Below are positions 49,901-56,854 of a DNA stretch of 64,000 nt, one piece after another (position 1 is the first letter of the stretch; each line of letters starts with the position of its first letter). The notes under the pieces are model-generated. The model ran no database searches. It saw only the letters and a program-made list of their open reading frames with translations, and was not told the origin of the DNA. The position numbers were made by a program, and so were the translations under genes. Source of the DNA: CAZNPL01 sp964574815 (GTDB lineage Bacteria > Planctomycetota > Phycisphaerae > UBA1845); the NCBI GenBank assembly GCA_964574815.1, contig CAZNPL010000002.1, positions 62,001-126,000 of the forward strand, in the 5' to 3' direction.

Positions 49901-52403
49901 CAACATCGCGAACGACGCGAATTGTGACGACGGGCAGTTCTGCAACGGTGCGGAAACGTGTGATGCGTTGCTGGGCTGTCAGGCGGGGTCGGCTCCGAAC
50001 TGCGATGATGGGGTCACGTGCACCGACGATTCATGCAATGAAAGCACGGACACGTGCGACCACGTGGCTAATGACGCCAATTGCGACGACGGCCTGTACT
50101 GTAACGGTGCCGAGACCTGCGACGCTGCGCTGGACTGCCAGGCGGGGACGGCTCCGAACTGCGATGATGGGGTCGCGTGCACCGACGACTCGTGCAATGA
50201 AGCGACGGATACGTGTGACAACATCGCCAACGACGTGAACTGCGATGACGGCCTGTACTGCAACGGCTTCGAGACGTGTGACGCGTTGCTGGGCTGTCAG
50301 GCGGGCACGGCTCCGAACTGCGACGATGGGGTTCCGTGCACGGATGATTCGTGCAACGAGACCACGGATTCGTGCGACAACATTGCGAACGACGCGAATT
50401 GCGACGACGGAGCCTTCTGCAACGGCGCCGAGACGTGTGACGCTGCGTTGGGCTGCCAGGCGGGTACGGCGCCGAATTGCGACGATGGGGTTCCATGCAC
50501 GGATGATTCGTGCAATGAGACCACGGATTCGTGCGACAACATTGCGAACGACGCCAACTGCGACGACGGGGCCTTCTGCAATGGCGCCGAGACATGTGAT
50601 GCGGTGCTGGGCTGCCAAGCAGGTACGGCTCCGAACTGCGACGATGGGGTTCCGTGCACGGATGATTCGTGCAACGAGACCACGGATTCGTGCGACAACA
50701 TTGCGAACGACGCGAATTGCGACGACGGAGCCTTCTGCAACGGCGCCGAGACGTGTGACGCTGCGTTGGGCTGCCAGGCGGGTACGGCGCCGAATTGCGA
50801 CGATGGGGTTCCGTGCACGGATGATTCGTGCAACGAGAGCACGGATTCTTGCGACAACGTGGCTAATGACGCGAACTGTGACGACGGGTTGTATTGCAAC
50901 GGGGCCGAGACGTGCGACGCGGTGCTGGGCTGCCAGGCGGGTACGGCTCCGAACTGCGACGACGGGGTAACGTGCACCGATGACTCGTGCAACGAGACCA
51001 CGGATTCGTGCGACAACATCGTCAACGACGCGAACTGCGACGACGGGGCGTTCTGCAATGGTGCGGAGACCTGTGACGCGGTGCTGGGTTGCCAAGCGGG
51101 GACGGCTCCGAACTGCGACGACGGGGTCGTGTGCACCGACGATTCGTGCAATGAAACCACGGATTCGTGCGACAATTTGGCCAACGACGCGAATTGCGAC
51201 AACGGTCTGTACTGCGATGGCGCCGAGATCTGCGATGCGGTGCTGGGCTGTCAGACGGGTACGGCGCCGAATTGCGACGATGGGGTCGCGTGCACGGACG
51301 ATTCGTGCAACGAAACCACGGATTCGTGCGACAACCTTACCAACGACGCGAATTGCGACAACGGTTTGTACTGCGATGGCGCCGAGATCTGCGATGCGGC
51401 GTTGGGCTGTCAGGCGGGGACGGCTCCGAATTGCGACGACGGGGTAACGTGCACCGACGACTCCTGCAACGAAACCACCGATTCGTGCGACAATCTGGCT
51501 AACGACGCCAACTGCGACGACGGCCTCTACTGCAACGGCACCGAAACCTGTGACGCAGCGCTGGACTGCCAGGCCGGCGCCGATCCATGTGCCAGCTCCA
51601 ACCCGAACATCATCTGCGACGAGTCTCTGGATGCGTGCGTGGACACTTGCACGTTTGACTGCAACTTCAACGTGGCGGTGGACACCGGCGACTACTCGTA
51701 CTTTCTCTCGTGTTTTGGCGAGTACATCAACCCCGGCGATACCTGCGAGTGCGCCGACTACAACGGGAACGGTGCGGGCGACACCGGTGACTACGGGGGC
51801 TTTTTGGGGTGCTTTGGCGAATACTGTCCCTGTTCCTTTGGTGGACCGGCACCGAGCCGTGTCGAGACGGTCGACATTCGGCTGGTCGTCTCGCATAGTC
51901 CGGTCGAGCCCGACTACACGGACGTGCTTCCGGCCTCTGAAGAGTGGATCGGGTCTGATGAGCTTGCATACGTCCACGTCTATGCGTCACGGAGTCATAG
52001 TGGAGCTGACGGTCTGGCGTGTGCGTACGTCGATCTGCACTTTGATCCGCGCGCCGTCACGGTTACCGGAGCAGAGGCGGCCACCGACTACTCGATGTTC
52101 CCACTTGCAATGGTATCGCAACGGGGCGGAGCTGTGCGGAATGTCGGCGGGTGCATTGGAGTGGAGCGATTGGATACGCTGGTGGGTTATCAGTGGGCGC
52201 GAATCGCCAGCGCGGAGGTGAGTTCTCAGGTGCGTTCCGGCGCGTTCGTGTTCCGGGCGGCGACGCCCAGCAGTCCCTTTGCAGGTATCTCGGTCGTGGG
52301 CAGCAGTGTCAACGTCGACGCTTCAATGGTGAGTTTTGGCGCCGTCAAGGCCCGAGTTGCGCCGTACGATGTCGGGTCCAGTCGCGAGATCAGGCGAAGG
52401 TAA
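43980..52403 (+). CDS. Giant secreted Cys-rich repeat protein (DUF2341, LamG, 53-residue repeats, dockerin-like end)
   Basis: About 2807 residues as assembled; the true size is unknown because 100 Ns lie inside. ATG 43980 has AGGAGG seven bases upstream and opens a signal peptide (L-V-V-G-L-G-L-V-L-A-L-T-G-L-A-R-A). A DUF2341-like domain (W-W-N-S-S-W-P-L-R-K-E-I) covers about 30-150, and a LamG/concanavalin-like domain (V-T-F-E-A-W-I-Y-P) about 170-350. C-G-N-S-V-I-E-T-G-E-Q-C-D-D-G-N follows, a DUF4215-type Cys unit. Residues from 398 on are some 39 visible 53-residue repeats with eight cysteines each. Two dockerin-like D-T-G-D-Y repeats and a beta-sandwich end close the protein. A rod-like, disulfide-rich surface or sheath protein is likely; the role is unknown. 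Confidence 0.9.
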   Translation: MREATTDRWSRSLVVGLGLVLALTGLARAQSGTWWNSSWPLRKEITIPASSVASDLANFPVLISLNDADLLQAQADGDDLAFADYSGAKLDHEIEYFFQDGVTGDLQAWVRVPLLSSTSDTVLYLYYGNTGATNQENVSGVWDTSYKMVHHLQESSGTHLDSTANANDSSAVSAGVTQGLVAQVDGGVDFTAGKITVPHSTSLAITDVVTFEAWIYPDTLPGSPYWNLLDKGTGSPYEFYLEATTGELNFYSSASGAITSGTPVTAAVWQHVAISVDNNFSEVKFYINGSQVGTTQTGTLAADGSSDVQIGGFNTTNYFDGMMDEIRLSQAVRSANWIATGYSNQNAPSSFYSVGLEETTPVCGNSVIETGEQCDDGNTVGGDCCSATCQYEASGSPCEDGAYCTVSDTCDGAGTCTAGSARDCSDGMSCTDDSCDDVGDTCVNTANDANCDNGLYCDGVETCDAALDCQAGTAVNCDDGIGCTDDSCNESTDSCDNXXXXXXXXXXXXXXXXXXXXXXXXXXXXXXXXXXDGAEICDAALDCQPGTAVNCDDGIGCTDDSCNESTDSCDNVTNDANCDNGLYCDGAEICDAALDCQPGTAVDCDDGIGCTDDSCNESTDACDNVTNDANCDNGLYCDGAEICDAALDCQAGTAVDCDDGIVCTDDSCNETTDSCDNVANDANCDNGLYCDGSETCDAALDCQAGTAPDCSDGIGCTDDSCNETTDSCDHVANDANCDDGQYCNGAETCDAALDCQAGTPPDCSVLNDDGVACTDDVCDPAANSGAGACVNNPNDANCDDGQFCNGAETCDALLGCQAGTDPCTNPGSPVCDETNDACVGCLGDGDCDDGQYCNGSEVCVDSVCQSGTAPNCDDGVPCTDDSCNETTDTCDNVANDANCDDGLFCNGAETCDALLGCQAGTAPDCDDGVACTDDACNETTDSCDHVANDANCDDGLYCNGAETCDALLGCQAGTAPDCDDGVACTDDSCNETTDSCDNIANDANCDDGAFCNGAETCDALLGCQAGTAPNCDDGVPCTDDSCNETTDTCDNLANDANCDDGAFCNGAETCDALLGCQAGTAPNCDDGIPCTDDSCNETTDTCDNVANDANCDDGLYCNGAETCDALLGCQAGTAPNCDDGVPCTDDSCNETTDACENVANDANCDDGLYCNGAETCDAVLGCQAGTAPNCDDGVPCTDDSCNETTDSCDNLANDANCDDGLFCNGAETCDALSGCQAGTAPNCDDGIPCTDDACNESTDTCDNLANDANCDDGLYCNGAETCDALSGCQSGTAPNCDDGVPCTDDSCNETTDTCDNIANDANCDDGLYCNGTETCDAVLNCQAGTAPNCDDGVTCTDDSCNETTDSCDNIANNANCDDGLYCNGAETCDVLLDCQAGTAPDCDDGVPCTDDSCNESTDSCDNIANDANCDDGLYCNGAETCDVLLDCQAGTAPDCDDGVPCTDDSCNETTDTCANLANDANCDDGLFCNGAETCDALLDCQAGTAPNCDDGVACTDDSCNETTDTCDNVANDGNCDDGLYCNGAETCDALLDCQAGTAPNCDDGVSCTDDSCNEVTDSCDNIVNDANCDDGLYCNGVETCDAALDCQAGTAPNCDDGVACTDDSCNETTDTCDNLANDVNCDDGLYCNGAETCDALLGCQAGTAPDCDDGVACTDDSCNETTDTCDNLTNDANCDDGVFCNGAETCDAVLGCQAGTAPDCNDGVACTLDDCYSVTDACRHIPVDEACDDAVFCNGVETCDVLLGCQPASADPCDDGVGCTIDTCDDVTDTCTNTPDDAACDDGQYCNGAETCDVLLDCQAGTNPCTDPGAPECDETNDICVACLVDADCDDGINCTDDSCDQGTGICNNIPNDAICDDGLHCNGAETCDVLLGCQAGTAPNCDDGVTCTEDSCNETTDACDNIANDANCDDGLYCNGVETCDAVLDCQAGTAPDCNDGVTCTDDSCNETTDTCDNIANDANCDDGQFCNGAETCDALLGCQAGSAPNCDDGVTCTDDSCNESTDTCDHVANDANCDDGLYCNGAETCDAALDCQAGTAPNCDDGVACTDDSCNEATDTCDNIANDVNCDDGLYCNGFETCDALLGCQAGTAPNCDDGVPCTDDSCNETTDSCDNIANDANCDDGAFCNGAETCDAALGCQAGTAPNCDDGVPCTDDSCNETTDSCDNIANDANCDDGAFCNGAETCDAVLGCQAGTAPNCDDGVPCTDDSCNETTDSCDNIANDANCDDGAFCNGAETCDAALGCQAGTAPNCDDGVPCTDDSCNESTDSCDNVANDANCDDGLYCNGAETCDAVLGCQAGTAPNCDDGVTCTDDSCNETTDSCDNIVNDANCDDGAFCNGAETCDAVLGCQAGTAPNCDDGVVCTDDSCNETTDSCDNLANDANCDNGLYCDGAEICDAVLGCQTGTAPNCDDGVACTDDSCNETTDSCDNLTNDANCDNGLYCDGAEICDAALGCQAGTAPNCDDGVTCTDDSCNETTDSCDNLANDANCDDGLYCNGTETCDAALDCQAGADPCASSNPNIICDESLDACVDTCTFDCNFNVAVDTGDYSYFLSCFGEYINPGDTCECADYNGNGAGDTGDYGGFLGCFGEYCPCSFGGPAPSRVETVDIRLVVSHSPVEPDYTDVLPASEEWIGSDELAYVHVYASRSHSGADGLACAYVDLHFDPRAVTVTGAEAATDYSMFPLAMVSQRGGAVRNVGGCIGVERLDTLVGYQWARIASAEVSSQVRSGAFVFRAATPSSPFAGISVVGSSVNVDASMVSFGAVKARVAPYDVGSSREIRRR
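45171..51590 (+). repeat. Tandem 159-base repeat array encoding 53-residue 8-Cys units
   Basis: The period is exactly 159 bases: for example, the word GCGCCGAACT starts at 47061 and 47220. About 39 copies of the E-T-C-D/E-I-C-D signature can be counted. A typical unit has the cysteine pattern C-D-D-G-x-x-C-T-D-D-S-C-N-E followed by C-D-N, N-C-D-D-G-x-x-C-N-G-A-E-T-C-D and G-C-Q-A-G. Units near both ends use C-D-N-G-L-Y-C-D-G-A-E-I-C, whereas the centre uses C-D-D-G-L-Y-C-N-G-A-E-T-C. Variant units with D/N-P-C-T and C-D-E-T-N-D occur near 46440 and 49446, and a related one near 51582. Confidence 0.95.
45472..45571. other. Assembly gap (100 Ns) inside the repeat array
   Basis: Exactly 100 undetermined bases, the usual placeholder length for a scaffold gap of unknown size. 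The flanks are at fixed positions of the 159-base unit, and the true distance between them should be 37 bases plus a multiple of 159. One hundred is not in that series. The reading frame survives only because 100 and 37 leave the same remainder when divided by three. Confidence 0.95.
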
Positions 52404-52514
52404 CGCAATCGTTGGGAGTCGGTGCCCTGCATCCCTGCGGACCTCACTGGCCGATGAGCGTGGGTGTGATGGAAGGCGGCGGGCCGGGGAGCCTCTCGAA
52501 TGCAGCCGAACGGT

Positions 52515-55253
52515 TTACCGGTCGGTATGGGAGGGGCCCGACTCGGCGTGCTGTTTGAGCAATTCCGCGACTGTTGACTGCTTGGCCCGCTCGGCGGTTT
52601 CCAGGGGGGTTCGGCCTTCGTTATTGGTGGCGATGGCGTTGGCTCCGGCGGCGAGAAGGAGCTTGGCGATTTCGACATGTCCGAGCGCGGCGGCCATGTG
52701 CAACGGCGTCCGGGCATCGTGATCTGCGATGTTGACGTCCGCACCGGCGTTGATGAGACGACCGGCCGCTTCCGCATGATTAGCCTCGGTCGCGAGGTGC
52801 AGAGCTGTGCGGCCGTCTGACGCAGCAGCATTGTCTTCCGCCCCGATGGCCAGGAACAAGTCGACGATTCCTGTGTGGCCGGCGAGTGCGGCCACGTGCA
52901 GGCAGGTCCATCCTTTGTCGTTCTTCTTGTTGATGTCGGCTTCTTTGGCGACGAGCAGTTCGGCGAGCCCGAGATCCCGTCCGAGTGCGGCCAGATGCAG
53001 TGGGGTCCAGCCATCGTCGCCTGTCGCATTGACGTCGGCCTGGTTCGCGATCAGTAACTCGGCGACGCGTTCGTACCTTCGAAAGGCCGCCCAGTGCAGG
53101 GCGGACCAGCCTCGCGGGCCCTTTGCATCGACTGTTGCTCCGTTTGTCAAGAGTAGTGCGGCGCCGTCGGCGTCTCCAGTCACGGCGGCGACGTGCAGGG
53201 GCGTCCAGGTGTTTCGATCCTTCGCGTTGACGTCGGCACTTCCGGCGAGGAGAAGCTTTGCAATCTCAACCTGACCGAACTCGGCTGCGGCGTGAAGCGC
53301 AGTGCGCCCGTCGTGTCGCGGAGCATCGACTTCTGCACCGGTTTCGATGAGGAAGGCGGCGACGTCGCGATGACCGGCGACGACGGCCTGGTGCAGGGGC
53401 GTTTGGGCGGTTCCGTCGCGGGCGCTGACGTCAGCGCCCCTCGATACGAGAATCCTCACTACGTTCTCGTGGCCTTCGAAGGCTGCGACGTGGAGGGGTG
53501 TCCATCCTTGCAGGTCCCGCGCCTCCTGTGATGCATTATTGGCGATCAGGAAATCGACCATTTCGGCCCGGCCGGCACTTGCGGCGACGTGCAGCGGCGT
53601 CCAACTTTTTTGGTTGATCGCGTTGACGTCGGCGCCTCGATCGATCAGCACTTTGGCGACGGGGACGTGGCCGGCTTGGGCGGCGATGTGCAGCGGGCTT
53701 TGTCCGTCGTGCGCCGCGGCATGCAGGTCGGCACCTTTTCCTACAAGTGCCGTGACGATATGGGTATGGTCCCCGACCGCTGCCCGGTGGAGCGGCGTGT
53801 GGCCGTCGTAACTCCGGACATTCACATCGGCGCCGGCAGCGATCAGCAGATCAACGACATTCTCATAGCCCACGGCTGCGGCAAGATGCAGGGGCGTTCG
53901 GCCTTGTTGGTCGGCCGCGGTTGCATCGGCACGGGCTTCGATAAGGCGGCGCAGGGACTGTTCGTGGCCGCCCTGAGCGGCGAGGTGGAGGGGAGTCCGG
54001 CCATCCTGCCGTGCTGCGTTGACGTCAGCTTGTTGCGCAACGAGTTTGTCGATCAAAGCCACTTGGCCGCCTAGTGCGGCAAGGTGTAACGGGGTCTGTC
54101 CTTTGAGGTCGCGCGCATCCGGCTTTTGCTGATTGGCAATAAGCGCGGCGGCGATCTGATCGTGACCTCTGAGGGCCGCCCAATGCAACGGCGTCCAGTC
54201 GCGACGGTAGTGATATGGCTCGACCGTGTCGTCGGGTGGGAGCAACACGATCTCGGTTTCATCATCGGGCGGTGTCAGCCGTTGGAGCGCGAGCCAGAGT
54301 TCCTGGTCGTTTTCGGTCAGCACCGCGCCCCGGGCCAGCAGACGTTCCACGATTTCCTGATGGCCTTCGTCTGCGGCCAGGCGTATCGGCGTTCGGCCGT
54401 TGGCATCTTTGGCGTTGATGTCGGCGCCTTTGCTGATGAGTCCCCGCACCAAGAGTGGATGGCCCGACTCCGCGGCGAGATGGAGGGGGGTCCGGCCGTC
54501 CGCGCGGGTTGCGTTGACATCGGCGTCCTTGGCGACCAGCAGCGCGGCGACGGTGATGTGGCCCGCCATGGCTGCGCGGTGAAGCGGCGTCTGCAAGCGG
54601 TCGTCAGGTGCGTTCACATCCGCTCCCTTGGCGACGAGCAATTCGGCTACGTCATACTGTCCACGCAGTGCCGCGACGTGCAGCGGCGTCCAGCCGTCGT
54701 CGTCCCTGGCATTTGCGTTCGCGCCGCGCGCAGTGAGCAGGAACGCGAGTTCGCGGTTGCCGTTTGCGGTTACGACGTGCAGCGGTGTCCAGCCATCCTG
54801 GCTCCGCGCGTTGACGTCAGCATGATTCGCGATGAGAAGCGCGGCGATCGCTTCGCGCTCCTGCGATGCGGCCAGATGGAGCGGAGTCCAGCCCTGTGGG
54901 CCGGCCGCGTTGACATCGGCGCCGGCGGCGAGCAGGAACCTCACGACCCGTTCGTGGCCATGCAGCACGGCGTCGTGGAGCAGCGTGTATCCCTGGTCGT
55001 CGGCAACGTTGAGCGGGTCGCCCGACTCGATGCGGGCTTGCAAGTCGGCCAGGATGGCGGCTTGCGGGTCGATTTCTTGCTCGGGGGCGGTTGAGGTTTG
55101 GTCCTCGGGTGGGGTCTGCGCCGGCGGAGGTGATTGGATCGGCTGGGCTCGAGACGTCGTTGTAGTCAGGAGTGACAAGGCGAGGACGAGGTGTGATGGG
55201 ATGGCGAGATGCGGCCGTGTCATGCGGCGTGACGCAGGTGTTCGGTGTTTCAT
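52515..55253 (-). CDS. Exported ankyrin-repeat protein
   Basis: A 912-residue protein that is almost entirely ankyrin repeats. ATG 55253 is supported by AGGAGGG upstream; the N terminus has basic residues, then a signal-peptide-like stretch (L-V-L-A-L-S-L-L-T-T-T-T-S, cut after R-A-Q). A Pro/Thr/Gln-rich linker reaches to about residue 65. Some two dozen 33-residue repeats of the form D-G-x-T-P-L-H-x-A-A-x-x-G-H-x-x-V-A-x-L-L-I-x-x-G-A-D-V-N-A follow to residue 905. One repeat carries a longer insert near residue 330. Export of so long an ankyrin solenoid is unusual; it probably binds other proteins in the periplasm or outside. It converges with the giant Cys-rich gene. Confidence 0.93.
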   Translation of the reverse strand: MKHRTPASRRMTRPHLAIPSHLVLALSLLTTTTSRAQPIQSPPPAQTPPEDQTSTAPEQEIDPQAAILADLQARIESGDPLNVADDQGYTLLHDAVLHGHERVVRFLLAAGADVNAAGPQGWTPLHLAASQEREAIAALLIANHADVNARSQDGWTPLHVVTANGNRELAFLLTARGANANARDDDGWTPLHVAALRGQYDVAELLVAKGADVNAPDDRLQTPLHRAAMAGHITVAALLVAKDADVNATRADGRTPLHLAAESGHPLLVRGLISKGADINAKDANGRTPIRLAADEGHQEIVERLLARGAVLTENDQELWLALQRLTPPDDETEIVLLPPDDTVEPYHYRRDWTPLHWAALRGHDQIAAALIANQQKPDARDLKGQTPLHLAALGGQVALIDKLVAQQADVNAARQDGRTPLHLAAQGGHEQSLRRLIEARADATAADQQGRTPLHLAAAVGYENVVDLLIAAGADVNVRSYDGHTPLHRAAVGDHTHIVTALVGKGADLHAAAHDGQSPLHIAAQAGHVPVAKVLIDRGADVNAINQKSWTPLHVAASAGRAEMVDFLIANNASQEARDLQGWTPLHVAAFEGHENVVRILVSRGADVSARDGTAQTPLHQAVVAGHRDVAAFLIETGAEVDAPRHDGRTALHAAAEFGQVEIAKLLLAGSADVNAKDRNTWTPLHVAAVTGDADGAALLLTNGATVDAKGPRGWSALHWAAFRRYERVAELLIANQADVNATGDDGWTPLHLAALGRDLGLAELLVAKEADINKKNDKGWTCLHVAALAGHTGIVDLFLAIGAEDNAAASDGRTALHLATEANHAEAAGRLINAGADVNIADHDARTPLHMAAALGHVEIAKLLLAAGANAIATNNEGRTPLETAERAKQSTVAELLKQHAESGPSHTDR

Positions 55254-55448
55254 CAGGGTCGCCGCCCTCCTGGGTCACCCTTCCGTTCGGACCTTAAGCG
55301 GCGGCACCGTCGCCAAGAACGTTCGCGGACAAGCCGCCAGTGGCACGCAACACCGGTTGCAGCGCGAGCTCAGGCGTATTTTGGCTCGCACGTGATTGCG
55401 GGGCAAGTACAAGCACGAGATCGTCCGGGCACCGCGGTCGGACGTAGG

Positions 55449-55835
55449 CTAGCGGCTCGCGGGCCAAAGACGGTACTCGGCCTCGGGCTTGGCGAAGAGC
55501 GGCGTCACGGAAAAGACGCGTCCTTGATCGTCGACGCGAAACTGCAGCACATCCGATGTCGAGTGGTCGTAGGCGACGCCTAACGTCAAACCGACCGCAC
55601 CCAGTTCGAGGCCGAGTCCGCGCGTCACGCTGGTTCGATAGGCGTAGAGCCAGTGATCCTGCTCCCGCTGCGCCAGGGTCGGCACGCCGTAGCGCTCGAG
55701 CATCTGCTCTTTCGTCTCGATCCGTTCAGCCTGTTGGACCGGACCAAGCGGGTAGCCTTCGCGAGCGGTGTTGCAGCCGTACGCCATGATGGTCATCAGG
55801 GTGACAGCAAGGGTGTCGAATCGCCGTACGCTCAT
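55449..55835 (-). CDS. Small lipoprotein, BamE/SmpA-like region
   Basis: A 128-residue putative lipoprotein. The signal ends in the lipobox-like I-M-A-Y-G-C, with the lipidated Cys at about 21. The mature part has E-T-K-E-Q-M-L-E-R-Y-G-V-P, recalling the helix and turn that precede the beta-sheet in BamE-like proteins, and then strands with W-L-Y-A-Y-R and V-L-Q-F-R-V-D-D-Q-G-R-V. It is the last of three small lipoprotein genes; its ATG overlaps the stop of the previous gene by four bases. Envelope assembly is a possible role but unproven. Confidence 0.72.
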   Translation of the reverse strand: MSVRRFDTLAVTLMTIMAYGCNTAREGYPLGPVQQAERIETKEQMLERYGVPTLAQREQDHWLYAYRTSVTRGLGLELGAVGLTLGVAYDHSTSDVLQFRVDDQGRVFSVTPLFAKPEAEYRLWPASR

Positions 55836-56320
55836 GACGGGCCGCCTCCCAGGATCGCCCGCGTCACGGGAGGCTTGCGTTGCGGCTCGCTTGCAAAGGG
55901 CGGCCAGATCGTTTCACGTTCGGTTTCGTAGACGCCGGTCAGGCGCCGGTCCTCGTCGAATTCGAGCAGGAGCTCGTAGGTGTTCTGCGAGTCGGACCAT
56001 CGAAAGGGGAGTCTGAGGTAGATGAGGGGCAGCCCGAGCCTTACGGCCCTTGATTCGGCCGCGAGATATCTAAGACTTCGCTGATTCAGCTCGGCCCGGA
56101 GCAACTTCTGCGGGGTGTTCGCGCTCACGGGGGGTCCCAGTTCGCGCATTGCCTCGTGCCACGTCGTTTCGCCGATCTCCAACGCGGACGGGTCCAGCGT
56201 TCGCACGTGCTCGTTCACCACGGTGCGGTGGAACGTGCAGCCTGCGGTCGGCAGCCACATCAGAGTGAGCATGAGACAGGGCAGCGAACAGGTCTCCATG
56301 TTCTCAAGAGTTTTCTTCAT
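55832..56320 (-). CDS. Small lipoprotein of unknown function
   Basis: A 162-residue putative lipoprotein with signal L-M-L-T-L-M-W-L-P-T-A-G-C; the lipidated Cys is at about 28. After it come L-E-I-G-E-T-T-W-H-E-A-M-R-E-L-G-P-P, a G-x-T-x-x-x-x-x-x-x-L-G-x-P pattern shared with BamE-like and related proteins, and later strands ending Y-E-L-L-L-E-F-D-E-D-R-R-L. It overlaps the upstream lipoprotein gene by 17 bases and the downstream one by four. The three proteins are similar in plan but too diverged for me to call them duplicates with certainty. Confidence 0.72.
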   Translation of the reverse strand: MKKTLENMETCSLPCLMLTLMWLPTAGCTFHRTVVNEHVRTLDPSALEIGETTWHEAMRELGPPVSANTPQKLLRAELNQRSLRYLAAESRAVRLGLPLIYLRLPFRWSDSQNTYELLLEFDEDRRLTGVYETERETIWPPFASEPQRKPPVTRAILGGGPS

Positions 56321-56777
56321 CGAAGGGCCACCACTCCCACGGAAGATCCTGTGAGTTGTTGCTGACGTTGTATTCTTTTACCACGTCGTTTTCGTCGATC
56401 AGGAAGAGTGCGCTGTCGAGCCCGATGTTCGACTTGAGTGTGTTGAAGACGATCAGCGTGAGCCCGGCGGTTTTGGCCTGGCCGAAGCTGTAGACCCAGA
56501 TGCGTTCGCCTCCCTCGACGTAGAGAATGGACTGCGGAGGGCTGCCGATCATCTGCTTCAGGTCGTCCGTCGTTGTCTTGCCGGGTTCGATGCCTACGAT
56601 TCGCTCATGGAAGTCGACGGTATTGATGTGTTGGCGGGAGAACGTGCATCCGCACGCGAGCAGCGGGATTGCCGTAATCATGAATAAAACGCCGACCGGA
56701 GAACGGGGCGGCTCGCCGGTCGTCCGTAGGGTCAAGTGGGCCGGCAGGGGGCCTACGTGCCGTCGATTCTGAATCAT
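56304..56777 (-). CDS. Small BamE-like lipoprotein, first of three
   Basis: A 157-residue putative lipoprotein. ATG 56777 was chosen because AGGAGTT lies seven bases upstream. A basic leader is followed by V-L-F-M-I-T-A-I-P-L-L-A-C-G-C, giving a lipobox with two candidate cysteines. I-E-P-G-K-T-T-T-D-D-L-K-Q-M-I-G-S-P-P matches the BamE/SmpA pattern of a Gly-Lys-Thr turn, helix and Gly-x-Pro, then strands R-I-W-V-Y-S-F and L-F-L-I-D-E-N-D-V-V. It opens the three-gene lipoprotein operon. Confidence 0.75.
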   Translation of the reverse strand: MIQNRRHVGPLPAHLTLRTTGEPPRSPVGVLFMITAIPLLACGCTFSRQHINTVDFHERIVGIEPGKTTTDDLKQMIGSPPQSILYVEGGERIWVYSFGQAKTAGLTLIVFNTLKSNIGLDSALFLIDENDVVKEYNVSNNSQDLPWEWWPFDEENS

Positions 56778-56854
56778 GGATTCAACTCCTGAAAGCATGC
56801 CGACTCGTCATTGAGTGCGGTTGGCACACACACGTCGCTGATGCGCTCGATCGC

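Noticed and set aside
45171..51590. CRISPR-like or satellite DNA
   Set aside because: The 159-base repeat is fully coding, keeps frame and cysteines, and lies behind a signal peptide and ribosome site.
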